From contig JANXMB010000002.1 of NCBI GenBank assembly GCA_025354865.1, positions 1 to 37,492 on the forward strand: a stretch of DNA of 37,492 bases, written 5' to 3'. Every line of letters starts with the position of its first letter. Position 1 is the stretch's first letter. A model generated the notes under the pieces. That model did not search any database. It was not told the origin of the DNA and was given only the letters and a program-made list of their open reading frames with translations. This document shows, piece by piece, positions 1 to 6,801 of the stretch. The DNA is from Acetobacteraceae bacterium. Its GTDB lineage: Bacteria > Pseudomonadota > Alphaproteobacteria > Acetobacterales > Acetobacteraceae. A program made the translations under genes and the position numbers.

Positions 1-267
1 CACCACGTACCAGACGGACGACAACACCACGACCCCCACCACGAACCACCAGCCGGTGCCCAGCAGCAGGATCAGGATGGGCACGATAGCGGCGACCGAG
101 GTCACGACGAACAGGCTCATCCAGGGATGCAGCAGCGCGTCGCAGACTCTGGATCGCCCCATAACGGCGCCCAGTGGCATGCCGATCGCGCAGGAAATGC
201 CGAAGCCTACCAGGGCAGGGGCGATGGACGGCCGGACGACCACGGAACGCGCGGTGCGCCAGTTCAT
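1..267 (-). CDS. ABC transporter permease, 5' part (runs off the left edge)
   Basis: An open frame of 89 codons starts at the ATG at 267 and continues past base 1 without a stop. It has a Shine-Dalgarno-like AGGGG just upstream and an in-frame TAG shortly before. The translation is very hydrophobic. It matches the core of SsuC/TauC-type importer permeases: a GF...G.PLG..MGRSR segment (about residues 21-40), then a P..ILLLGTGWW segment (about 63-74). The complete permease at 9708-10532 has the same motifs near residues 89-140. Compared with that protein, the first transmembrane helix and preceding loop are missing here. The gene is therefore either unusually short at its N terminus or truncated at its 5' end. 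It is transcribed away from rpmH. Family assignment is by motif only; the substrate is unknown. Confidence 0.6.
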   Translation of the reverse strand, partial: MNWRTARSVVVRPSIAPALVGFGISCAIGMPLGAVMGRSRVCDALLHPWMSLFVVTSVAAIVPILILLLGTGWWFVVGVVVLSSVWYVV

Positions 268-336
268 GGAACCCCTCGGCTACGAATGCCGGATGCTGGC
301 CCACGTGCTGCTGTGCGCGCCCGGCCACCAATCCGA

Positions 337-365
337 TTGACGCGATCCCCCCGCACTCCTATAAG
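337..365 (+). promoter_or_regulatory. sigma70-type promoter of the rpmH operon
   Basis: TTGACG (337-342) and TATAAG (360-365) are separated by exactly 17 bases. Both are close to the -35 and -10 consensus, and they lie about 85 bases upstream of rpmH. The expected transcription start is near 372, giving a leader of about 77 nt. A strong promoter is expected for L34. Confidence 0.75.
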
Positions 366-398
366 CCGGCCCCTACGACGGGCTGCCCCTCAAAAGGC

Positions 399-429
399 GG
401 CCCTATCCCGCTTGTTGGCGGGATTGGCC
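399..429 (+). promoter_or_regulatory. Hairpin in the rpmH leader
   Basis: ATCCCGC (405-411) and GCGGGAT (418-424) form a perfect 7-bp stem around a 6-nt loop. The stem extends outward through GGCC (399-402) and GGCC (426-429). It lies between the predicted start of transcription and the ribosome binding site and has no U-run, so it is not an obvious terminator. It could stabilise the leader or regulate L34 expression; that role is inference. Confidence 0.5.
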
Positions 430-448
430 AAAATCTCGGAGAGTTCAC

Positions 449-583
449 GTGAAGCGCACCTATCAACCGTCGAAGCTGGTTCGTAAGCACCGGCATGGGT
501 TCCGCGCCCGGATGGCCACCGTCGGCGGCCGCAAGGTGCTGGCCAATCGGCGCGCCAAGGGCCGCAAGAAACTGTCCGCCTGA
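449..583 (+). CDS. rpmH: 50S ribosomal protein L34
   Basis: A 44-aa, very basic protein begins [20 protein letters not shown] and ends GRKKLSA, the invariant signature of bacterial L34, a structural protein of the large ribosomal subunit. The start codon is GTG at 449. It follows GGAGAG (438-443) with a 5-nt spacer, which decides the start. It is the first gene of the classical rpmH-rnpA-yidD-yidC-yihA cluster and is read from the promoter at 337-365. It is too short to be found by a length-filtered ORF search. Confidence 0.97.
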   Translation: MKRTYQPSKLVRKHRHGFRARMATVGGRKVLANRRAKGRKKLSA

Positions 584-610
584 ACCCGATCGCGGCAACC
601 GGGGAGTCCC

Positions 611-1042
611 ATGACGGACAATCCCATTCCCGATGCGCCGCTTTCCGCCTCGACCCAACCGGGGCGCGTTAAGATTCGCACCCAACCGGGGCGCCTTATG
701 ATTGGCACCCAGCCGGGGCGCCTGAAGATTCGCGCGGAATTCCTGCGTGTCGCCGCTAAAGGTCGCAAAGCACCCACGCACGGTGTCGTGTTGCAGGCCT
801 TGCCGCGCGACGATACCGACCCGGCGCGACTCGGGTTTACGGTGACCAAGAAAGTGGGCAACGCCGTGATCCGCAACCGAACCCGCCGCCGGCTAAAAGA
901 GGCCGCGCGCCTGCTGCTGCTGGACCGCCCGGTGACTGGATTCGACCTTGTGCTGATCGGACGCAACCACACGCGGGGGCGCCCGTTCCTCGCGTTGCAG
1001 GACGATATCCGCCGAGCGCTAAAAAAAGTCGGGGTCTTGTGA
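611..1042 (+). CDS. rnpA: Ribonuclease P protein component
   Basis: This is the protein subunit of RNase P, which helps the catalytic RNA mature tRNA 5' ends. The product is 143 aa. The conserved RNA-binding block VIRNRTRRRLKEA is present at about residues 84-96, and LGFTVTKKVGNA precedes it. The family core starts at RLKIRAEFLRVAAKGRK (about residue 38). Before it lies an unusual extension of about 35 residues made largely of a 9-aa tandem repeat, TQPGR(V/L)(K/M)I(R/G), present three times. The chosen ATG at 611 has GGGGAG upstream. An internal ATG at 698 inside the second repeat could give a protein of more usual length, so the true start is uncertain. The stop overlaps the yidD start. Confidence 0.93.
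   Translation: MTDNPIPDAPLSASTQPGRVKIRTQPGRLMIGTQPGRLKIRAEFLRVAAKGRKAPTHGVVLQALPRDDTDPARLGFTVTKKVGNAVIRNRTRRRLKEAARLLLLDRPVTGFDLVLIGRNHTRGRPFLALQDDIRRALKKVGVL
653..733 (+). repeat. 27-nt tandem repeat, three units, inside the rnpA 5' end
   Basis: Units lie at 653-679, 680-706 and 707-733. Each begins ACCCA(A/G)CCGGGGCGC and is an exact multiple of three, so the reading frame is kept. The third unit merges with the normal RnpA N terminus, which suggests that the first codons of an ancestral rnpA were duplicated twice. Confidence 0.9.
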
Positions 1043-1281
1043 CGCCTGTTGTCGCTGTGGCGGTCGGCGCCATCCGAGTATATCAATGGACCGTCCGGCC
1101 CATGATCGGTGCCAATTGCCGGTTCTGGCCCAGTTGCTCCGACTATGGCATCGAAGCTTTTCGTACCTACGGCGCCTTGCGCGGCGGCGGGCTGACCGCC
1201 AAGCGTATCCTGCGCTGCAATCCCTGGCACGAGGGCGGCGTCGATCCCGTCCCGGCACAAGACCGCCCGAAAGCATCCTAA
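1039..1281 (+). CDS. yidD: Membrane protein insertion efficiency factor YidD
   Basis: A small (80 aa) YidD/Hlp family protein. It is associated with the inner membrane through an N-terminal amphipathic/hydrophobic segment and assists YidC-dependent insertion. The family signature is complete: RPMIGANCRFWPSCSDYGIE (about residues 20-39), with the conserved cysteines, followed by ILRCNPWHEGGVDPVP. The GTG start (1039) overlaps the rnpA stop (GTGA), and the TAA stop (1279-1281) overlaps the yidC ATG. Translational coupling in the cluster is therefore likely. Confidence 0.93.
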   Translation: MTPVVAVAVGAIRVYQWTVRPMIGANCRFWPSCSDYGIEAFRTYGALRGGGLTAKRILRCNPWHEGGVDPVPAQDRPKAS

Positions 1282-3002
1282 TGGAACAGAACCGACTCTT
1301 CCTGGCGATCGCGCTTTCGGTCGCCATTCTGCTCGGCTACCAGACCTTCCTGGCGCCGCATCCGCCGAAACCGACGGAAACCGAGGCCGCGCAGGTCGCG
1401 GCTGCGGCAGCGACTCCGGCGAAGGCTGCGGCGCTGGCGCAATCGGGGCCGACGGTGCCGAAAATCGTGCCTCGGGTGAAGATCGATGCACCGCGAGTGC
1501 GCGGGTCGGTCAGCCTGCTGGGCGCCCGGATCGACGATCTGGTGCTGACCGATTATCGCGATACGCTGGACCCCGCATCGCCCTTCGTGCGGTTGCTGGA
1601 ACCGCGATCGGACGAGCATCCGTATTACGTGCAATACGGCTGGACCCCGGCCACCGGGGAAACCGCGAAAGTGCCGGACAACGAAACCGTCTGGACCGCG
1701 TCGGGCGACACGCTGACGGCGAAGACCCCGGTCGCGCTGAGCTGGGACAACGGCGCCGGCCTGACCTTCAAGATCGAAATCGCGGTCGATGCCGATTATC
1801 TGTTCACGGTGAAGCAGTCGGTTGCCAATTCCGGCGCGCAGGCCGCTAAACTGTTTCCGTGGTCGCGCATCCGCCGCGACTACAAGCCGGAAGTCGCTGG
1901 GTATTACGTGCTGTTCGAGGGGTTGTACGGCGTCGTCGATGGCACCCTGAAGGAAATGAAATACGACGACGCCAAAAGCGGCGGGGAGAAGAAGGGCGGG
2001 CTGGCGTTCGAATCGACCGGCGCCGGTGGCTGGGCCGGCATCACCGACAAATATTGGCTGGCCGCGTTGATCCCCGATCAGGCCGTGCCGCAGACGGTGA
2101 ATTTTCGCCACATCGACGACCATGGCGATCGCTATCAGGTGGATTACCTGACGCAGGACGCCCAGACCGTCGCCCCCGGGGGCTCTGCGACCCTCGGATC
2201 CCACGTCTTTGCCGGCGCGAAGGTGGTGCATCTGCTCGACCGCTATCAGGACGAGCTGAAACTGCCGCATTTCGATAAGGCGGTGGATTTCGGCTGGTTC
2301 TACTTCCTGACCAAGCCGATTTTCTATGCGATCGATTTCCTGTACGGCTGGATCGGCAATTTCGGCCTGGCGATCATGCTGTTCACCGTGTTCGCCAAGG
2401 CGGTGTTCTTCCCGCTGGCCAACTACTCCTATCGCTCGATGTCGAAAATGAAGCTGCTGGGGCCGAAAGTCACGGCGCTGCGGGAACGTCTGAAGGACGA
2501 CCCGCAGAAAATGCAGCAGGAGATGATGGCGCTATACAAAGCGGAGAAGGTCAATCCGGCGTCGGGGTGTTTGCCGATGCTGGTGCAGATTCCAGTGTTC
2601 TTCTCGCTCTATAAGGTGATTTTCGTCACCATCGAGATGCGGCAAGCGCCGTTCTTCGGCTGGATCCACGATTTGTCGGTGGTCGATCCCACCAACATCT
2701 TCAACCTGTTCGGGCTGATCCCCTTCGATCCGGCCACCCTGACGCCCTATTTGCATCTGGGCGTCTGGCCGGTGGTCATGGGCATCACGATGTTCCTGCA
2801 ACAGATGATGAACCCGCCCCCGCCCGACCCAGTGCAGGCGCGGCTGTTTAAATTCATGCCCATCATGTTCACCTTTATGATGGGGAGTTTCCCTGCCGGC
2901 CTGGTCATTTACTGGAGCTGGAACAACACGCTGTCGATCGGACAACAATGGCTGATCATGCGCCAGACCAAGCTGGACAAGCCCTCGCTGGCGAGGACCT
3001 GA
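1281..3002 (+). CDS. yidC: Membrane protein insertase YidC
   Basis: A 573-aa Oxa1/YidC insertase of the inner membrane. It integrates membrane proteins alone or together with SecYEG. An N-terminal transmembrane segment (about residues 6-24) is followed by an Ala-rich linker and the large periplasmic P1 domain typical of Gram-negative YidC (about 50-330). The conserved five-helix insertase core begins near FGWFYFLTKPIFYAIDFLYG (about 336). It includes the cytoplasmic hairpin rich in Lys/Met/Glu and the segment NPASGCLPMLVQIPVFFSLY. The C-terminal tail is short and basic. The ATG overlaps the yidD stop by one base. A longer frame upstream of 1281 is only the shadow of yidD. The last 55 bases overlap yihA. 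Confidence 0.97.
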   Translation: MEQNRLFLAIALSVAILLGYQTFLAPHPPKPTETEAAQVAAAAATPAKAAALAQSGPTVPKIVPRVKIDAPRVRGSVSLLGARIDDLVLTDYRDTLDPASPFVRLLEPRSDEHPYYVQYGWTPATGETAKVPDNETVWTASGDTLTAKTPVALSWDNGAGLTFKIEIAVDADYLFTVKQSVANSGAQAAKLFPWSRIRRDYKPEVAGYYVLFEGLYGVVDGTLKEMKYDDAKSGGEKKGGLAFESTGAGGWAGITDKYWLAALIPDQAVPQTVNFRHIDDHGDRYQVDYLTQDAQTVAPGGSATLGSHVFAGAKVVHLLDRYQDELKLPHFDKAVDFGWFYFLTKPIFYAIDFLYGWIGNFGLAIMLFTVFAKAVFFPLANYSYRSMSKMKLLGPKVTALRERLKDDPQKMQQEMMALYKAEKVNPASGCLPMLVQIPVFFSLYKVIFVTIEMRQAPFFGWIHDLSVVDPTNIFNLFGLIPFDPATLTPYLHLGVWPVVMGITMFLQQMMNPPPPDPVQARLFKFMPIMFTFMMGSFPAGLVIYWSWNNTLSIGQQWLIMRQTKLDKPSLART

Positions 3003-3634
3003 CGCCCGAGGAACAGGCGGCTGCCCTCGAAAAGGGGCGGCTTCTGTTCGCCGCCGAGTGCCAGTTCTACTACGCCTCCCAGCGCTTGGACCAACTGCCG
3101 CCGATGGACCGGCCGGAGATCGCCTTCGCCGGGCGGTCCAACGTGGGCAAATCGTCGCTGCTGAATGCCCTGACCGGGCGTAACCATCTGGCGCGTACCT
3201 CGTCCGAACCGGGGCGGACGCGGCAGTTGAATTTCTTCAACCTCGGCGACCGCATGACCTTGGTCGATATGCCGGGGTACGGTTACGCCAAGGCATCGAA
3301 AGAGATCAAGGGCGACTGGCAGGATTTGATGTTCGACTACCTGCGCGGCCGGCCGACGTTGCGCCGGGTGGTGTTGCTGCTGGATTCGCGGATCGAGGTG
3401 AAGCCCCTCGACATCAAAGTCATGGGCCTGCTGGATCGTGCGGCGGTGACGTATTTCGTGGTGCTGACCAAGGCCGACGGGGTGAAACCTGCCGCGCTGG
3501 CGACGAAGCAGGCCGAGGTGCAGGCGTTGGTTGCGAAACATCCGGCAGCTTTTCCGACCCTGCTGACCACCAGCAGCGAGAAGGGCGTGGGTATCCCCGC
3601 GTTGCGGGCGTTGCTGGCCGGGCAGTTGGATTGA
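2948..3634 (+). CDS. yihA: Ribosome biogenesis GTP-binding protein YihA/YsxC (EngB)
   Basis: A 228-aa TrmE-Era-EngA-EngB-Septin GTPase needed for late assembly of the 50S subunit. The motifs are G1 GRSNVGKS (62-69), a G2-region threonine in EPGRTRQ (88-93), G3 DMPG (107-110) followed by YGYAK, and G4 TKAD (174-177). The ATG at 2948 places the start inside yidC with a 55-base overlap. It has only a weak ribosome binding site, but no better start lies before the conserved N-terminal helix (about residues 20-40). The gene closes the rpmH cluster, as in many alphaproteobacteria. Confidence 0.94.
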   Translation: MADHAPDQAGQALAGEDLTPEEQAAALEKGRLLFAAECQFYYASQRLDQLPPMDRPEIAFAGRSNVGKSSLLNALTGRNHLARTSSEPGRTRQLNFFNLGDRMTLVDMPGYGYAKASKEIKGDWQDLMFDYLRGRPTLRRVVLLLDSRIEVKPLDIKVMGLLDRAAVTYFVVLTKADGVKPAALATKQAEVQALVAKHPAAFPTLLTTSSEKGVGIPALRALLAGQLD

Positions 3635-3652
3635 TACCAGCCGATCACGGCG

Positions 3653-3675
3653 TGGGGCGCCGATCGTTCGCCCCA
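3653..3675. terminator. Candidate terminator hairpin between convergent genes
   Basis: TGGGGCG (3653-3659) and CGCCCCA (3669-3675) form a perfect 7-bp GC-rich stem with a 9-nt loop. It lies between the yihA stop and the end of the convergent LLM gene. There is no T-run on either side, so intrinsic termination is only possible. Confidence 0.4.
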
Positions 3676-3691
3676 ATACCGTATCGAATCA

Positions 3692-4849
3692 TCAACCGTC
3701 CGTCCGCTTCCGTTGCTCGGCCAACTTGTCGATCTCGGCCCGAATCGCGGCGTGCGATTGGCTCATGAACGCCTCGTGATGTTCGCGGGCGAAGTCGTAG
3801 CTGGCGGTGCGCCATTCCCGAGTTTTCTGGAAATGCGGGTGCACGAAGCGCGCCATCAATTCGAAGTGGCGCTTCGTCTCCGCCCAGTCGGCCCAGTTTT
3901 GCGCCAGTTCCATGATGACGCCGAAACCGCCGGTGCCATGCTGCAGGCGTTCGATGAACGCGATGGCATCGTCGGGGGTGCCGATGCAGGCCATGCCGCT
4001 TTTCAGCATGTAATCCAGCCGATCCGTCACCTCGGCCGGCACGATCGGGAAGGTGGCGACGTCGCGGTAGTAATCGCAGTATTTGTCCAATCCGTGCCGC
4101 ACATTCGCCTGCGCTTTCTCGCGAGTCTCGGCGATGTGCATCATCGTCACCAGCCGCCAGTTCTTGCGGTCCGCGACGTGGCCGTGCAGCGCGCATTGTT
4201 CAGCGTAAAGATCCCAGTTGCCGGCGTGATGGGTCATCGATTCATGGGTGGTGCCGCCGATCGACAGCATGCCGATCCCGTGCCGACCCGCCGCCAGCGC
4301 ACCCGCCGGGGAGCGTGCGGCGGCAACCGCCATCTCCATGCGCGGTTGCGAGTAGGGCGGCAATTGCAGGCGGGCGTCGTGCAGGTCGAACCAGTCGGTT
4401 TTGCGGGTGACCGTCTCGCCGCGCATCAGTTCGACGATTGTATCCAGGCTCTCGTTCATCATGCGGCGCTGGTTGGCGGGAACGATTCCTTGCTTCTTCG
4501 CATCGTGCACCAACGACCCCGGACCGACGCCGAACATCGCTCGTCCTCGCGTCTGGTAGTCCAGTTGCACCATCCGGTCGGCCAGGATGAAAGGGTTGTG
4601 ATACGGCAACGACAATACGCCGGTGCCCAACCGGATATGGCGCGTGCGTTCCGCCGCCTGGGCGATAAACAATTCGGGTGAGGCAATAATTTCGAAACCG
4701 CCAGAATGGTGCTCGCCGACCCAGGCCTCGTGGTAATTCAACGCATCGAGGTGTTGCAGCAGCTCCATGTCGCGTTGCAGCGCCATGATCGGGCTTTCGT
4801 CCAGGCTATGGAATGGGGCGAGGAAGATGCCGCTGCGCAGGTATGTCAC
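3692..4849 (-). CDS. LLM class flavin-dependent oxidoreductase
   Basis: A 385-aa protein of the luciferase-like monooxygenase family. These enzymes use reduced flavin supplied by a separate reductase to oxygenate small organic molecules in the cytoplasm. The N-terminal strand SGIFLAPFHS, the segment EAWVGEHHSGGFE, RIRLGTGV-like RHIRLGTGVLSLPYHNP and the loop FGVGPGSLVHDA are typical. The family start is matched by the GTG at 4849, with AGGGA 9 nt upstream. An ATG at 4888 and a longer frame reaching 4981 would read through a Pro-Gly-rich tandem repeat and are less likely. The binding-protein gene ends 150 bp upstream on the same strand. The substrate is unknown. Confidence 0.85.
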   Translation of the reverse strand: MTYLRSGIFLAPFHSLDESPIMALQRDMELLQHLDALNYHEAWVGEHHSGGFEIIASPELFIAQAAERTRHIRLGTGVLSLPYHNPFILADRMVQLDYQTRGRAMFGVGPGSLVHDAKKQGIVPANQRRMMNESLDTIVELMRGETVTRKTDWFDLHDARLQLPPYSQPRMEMAVAAARSPAGALAAGRHGIGMLSIGGTTHESMTHHAGNWDLYAEQCALHGHVADRKNWRLVTMMHIAETREKAQANVRHGLDKYCDYYRDVATFPIVPAEVTDRLDYMLKSGMACIGTPDDAIAFIERLQHGTGGFGVIMELAQNWADWAETKRHFELMARFVHPHFQKTREWRTASYDFAREHHEAFMSQSHAAIRAEIDKLAEQRKRTDG

Positions 4850-4886
4850 GATGCCGTTTCCCTGGTTATGATTGTGGGAACGTAGC

Positions 4887-4966
4887 ATGGGAGGCCCAGG
4901 GTATGGGAGACCCAGGGTATGGGAGACCCAGGGGATGGGAGACCCAGGGGATGGGAGGCCGGGGGA
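4887..4966. repeat. 16-nt tandem repeat (VNTR), five units
   Basis: Five units of ATGGGAG(A/G)CCCAGGG(T/G) lie at 4887-4902, 4903-4918, 4919-4934, 4935-4950 and 4951-4966; the last is divergent. Each central unit contains the small palindrome TGGGAGACCCA. The array lies between the stop of the upstream binding protein and the start of the LLM gene, so copy number could affect the LLM leader. Confidence 0.9.
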
Positions 4967-5000
4967 AGGCGTGACCGACACCGGCCCCGCCCGCCCCCTC

Positions 5001-6575
5001 CTACCCCTTCTTCACGTTCCAAAACACGATGCTCGGTCCCTTCAATATTCCGGTAATTTCCTTACGCCAGGCCGATGTTTGCACATAACGGCCCAACGGT
5101 ACGTAGGGAATTGTTTCGAAAGCCTGGAGTTCGTAGGCGCGTTCCAACACGGCTTGTTGCGCTGGATCGGATTCCAGCACCCAGGCATCGTGGATTCGTT
5201 CGCTCTCGGCATCGGTCGGCCAGCCGAAGAAGGCGTCCTTGCCGTTGCCGCGCACGAAACTGGCGATCAGGGGGGAGGTATATTCCGGCACCGGGGTCAC
5301 GCTGACGAACATCGACCAGCCGCCTTCGTTCAACTGGCCGCGATTGGTGCGGCGGGCCTGTACCGTGGCCCAATCCATGGCCTGGTCGTCGATATTGAAG
5401 CCGACATCGGACAATTGTTGCGCAACGATCAGGCTGGCCGGGTTGAAGAATGTGTGTTCGGTGGCGTGCAGCAGGGCCAACCGCTCCCCCTTGTAGCCGG
5501 CTTTTTTTAGCATGGCCTGGACCTCGGCTTTCGGCCGTTTGGTGCGGACCCTGTCCAGCCCGGCCTCATCGACGGTTTTCTTGCCGGTCGCCATGTAGCC
5601 GACCGGGGCGGTCCAGCTGTCGGGATCGCCGCCCATGATCGCGGTCATGGCTTCGCGTTGATCGATCGCGGCCATGATGGCCTTGCGGACGCCCAGATTG
5701 CTGGTGGGATTCGCCAGATGGTTCAACCGCAGGGCAACGATCTGGCCGAACGTATCCAGATGCCCGGTTTGAATTCCCGGCGCCTTGCGCAGCATCGGGA
5801 TGAGGTCGGGCAGGGGAATTTCGATCCAGTCGATTTCCCCGGTCATCAGCGCATTGGCGGCCGTGCCGGCATCGGGGATCATGTGCCATTCGACCCGATC
5901 AAGGTAGACTGGCCGACCGCCCGAGGTCCAATCGGATTGTTCGTTCCGGGAAACGTATTTCTCGTTCTTGGCGAAGACGGCTTTGCTGCCCAGCACATGC
6001 TCGTTCGCCAGCCAGCGGAATGGGCCGGAGCCGATGGCTTCGGGGATTTGTTTGAACGGGTCGGTCGCCGCGATCCGTTCCGGCATGATAACCGCAGGGG
6101 AAACGAATTTCGACAGTAATTCGGGCAGATGGATGAACGGATATTTCAACCGCAGCACCATGGTGCGATCATCCGTCGCGGATAATGCGTCGGTCCAGGC
6201 TTCCAGCGCGGCGGCAGAAGGATCGCGCTTCATCCATCGCCGGAGGGAGGCAACGCAATCGCGCGCCAGCACCGGCGTGCCGTCGTGGAACATCTGGTGT
6301 TCGCGCAGCTTCAGCGTCCAGCGCTTGCCGCCGTCGTCCATGATGCCGCTTTCCAGCATTTGCGGCTTCGGGTTCTGCGCGGCGTCGCGCCCGTACAGGG
6401 TTTCGAACACCATGAAACCCATGTTGCGCACGATCTGCGCGCTGCTCCAGACCGGATCGATCGTATTCAGCACGGCTTGCGGCACGATGCGCAGGGTTTT
6501 GGTTTCGGCCGCGATGGCGGGGCGTGCCAAAGACGTTGCGGCAGCGGCGCCCAGGAAGGTTCGGCGGTCCAGCAT
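5001..6575 (-). CDS. ABC transporter substrate-binding protein, SBP_bac_5 family, Tat-exported (orphan 1)
   Basis: A 524-aa periplasmic binding protein of the peptide/nickel (DppA/OppA-like, family 5) class. The N terminus MLDRRTFLGAAAATSLA is a twin-arginine signal ending near AIAAE. The mature part has the usual blocks LNTIDPVWSSAQIVRNMGFM, MFHDGTPVLARDCVASLRRW and AIGSGPFRW. It is clearly paralogous to the proteins at 15706-17283 and 27796-29457. No family-matching permease or ATPase gene lies next to it, so its membrane partner must be elsewhere or it is an orphan receptor. The MBL-fold gene lies upstream and the LLM monooxygenase downstream on the same strand. The ligand is unknown; family 5 proteins bind peptides but also many other solutes. 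Confidence 0.9.
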   Translation of the reverse strand: MLDRRTFLGAAAATSLARPAIAAETKTLRIVPQAVLNTIDPVWSSAQIVRNMGFMVFETLYGRDAAQNPKPQMLESGIMDDGGKRWTLKLREHQMFHDGTPVLARDCVASLRRWMKRDPSAAALEAWTDALSATDDRTMVLRLKYPFIHLPELLSKFVSPAVIMPERIAATDPFKQIPEAIGSGPFRWLANEHVLGSKAVFAKNEKYVSRNEQSDWTSGGRPVYLDRVEWHMIPDAGTAANALMTGEIDWIEIPLPDLIPMLRKAPGIQTGHLDTFGQIVALRLNHLANPTSNLGVRKAIMAAIDQREAMTAIMGGDPDSWTAPVGYMATGKKTVDEAGLDRVRTKRPKAEVQAMLKKAGYKGERLALLHATEHTFFNPASLIVAQQLSDVGFNIDDQAMDWATVQARRTNRGQLNEGGWSMFVSVTPVPEYTSPLIASFVRGNGKDAFFGWPTDAESERIHDAWVLESDPAQQAVLERAYELQAFETIPYVPLGRYVQTSAWRKEITGILKGPSIVFWNVKKG

Positions 6576-6618
6576 GGCGGTCTTCTCCCGATAGCGGTTG
6601 TCGGACCCTCTCCGGGGT

Positions 6619-6682
6619 CCTAGTGGTCCGATCCTAACGCTTGGATCCCAAGCGTTAGGTGAATCGGCCCACCAAATCGAAG
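6619..6682. repeat. Palindromic repeat module I, copy 1
   Basis: A 64-nt unit beginning CCTAGTGGTCCGAT. It contains the perfect hairpin CCTAACGCTTGG / CCAAGCGTTAGG (3-nt loop), then GTGAATCGGCCCACCAAATC. The outer TGGTCCGAT and ATCGG(CCC)ACCA are also nearly complementary. It is followed head to tail by a second copy. Confidence 0.92.
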
Positions 6683-6746
6683 CCTAGTGGTCCGATCCTA
6701 ACGCTTGGATCCCAAGCGTTAGGTGAATCGGCCCACCAAATCAGAG
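6683..6746. repeat. Palindromic repeat module I, copy 2 (tandem)
   Basis: A second 64-nt unit, almost identical to 6619-6682 and differing only in its last few bases. It starts directly at the next CTAG. The same module occurs inverted at 33789-33850 and 37426-37492. Confidence 0.92.
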
Positions 6747-6796
6747 CCTAGCGGTCAGAAGCTGACGGTTCTTTTCGTCAGATTCTGACCGCTAGG
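6747..6796. repeat. Palindromic repeat module II, subtype a
   Basis: A 50-nt hairpin with 21-nt arms, CCTAGCGGTCAGAAGCTGACG (6747-6767) and its near-perfect complement (6776-6796, one mismatch), around the loop GTTCTTTT. The reverse complement of that loop, AAAAGAAC, is the loop of the copy at 37378-37425. It starts five bases beyond the stop of the MBL-fold gene, so it could also act as a 3' stabiliser or terminator for it. Confidence 0.92.
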
Positions 6797-6801
6797 TTGG
6801 A

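Noticed and set aside
268-448. Chromosome replication origin near rpmH
   Set aside because: There is no dnaA gene and no cluster of DnaA boxes in this stretch; only the promoter and leader hairpin are visible.
4887-4966. Possible CRISPR array
   Set aside because: Units are directly adjacent with no unique spacers and are only 16 nt long; it is a tandem VNTR.
4850-4981. N-terminal extension of the LLM monooxygenase through the VNTR
   Set aside because: The family N terminus begins at the GTG at 4849, which has a ribosome binding site; the extension is Pro/Gly repeat sequence.
6619-6796. Possible insertion-sequence ends
   Set aside because: No transposase frame lies between or beside the copies, and the units are complete hairpins, not terminal inverted repeats of a longer element.
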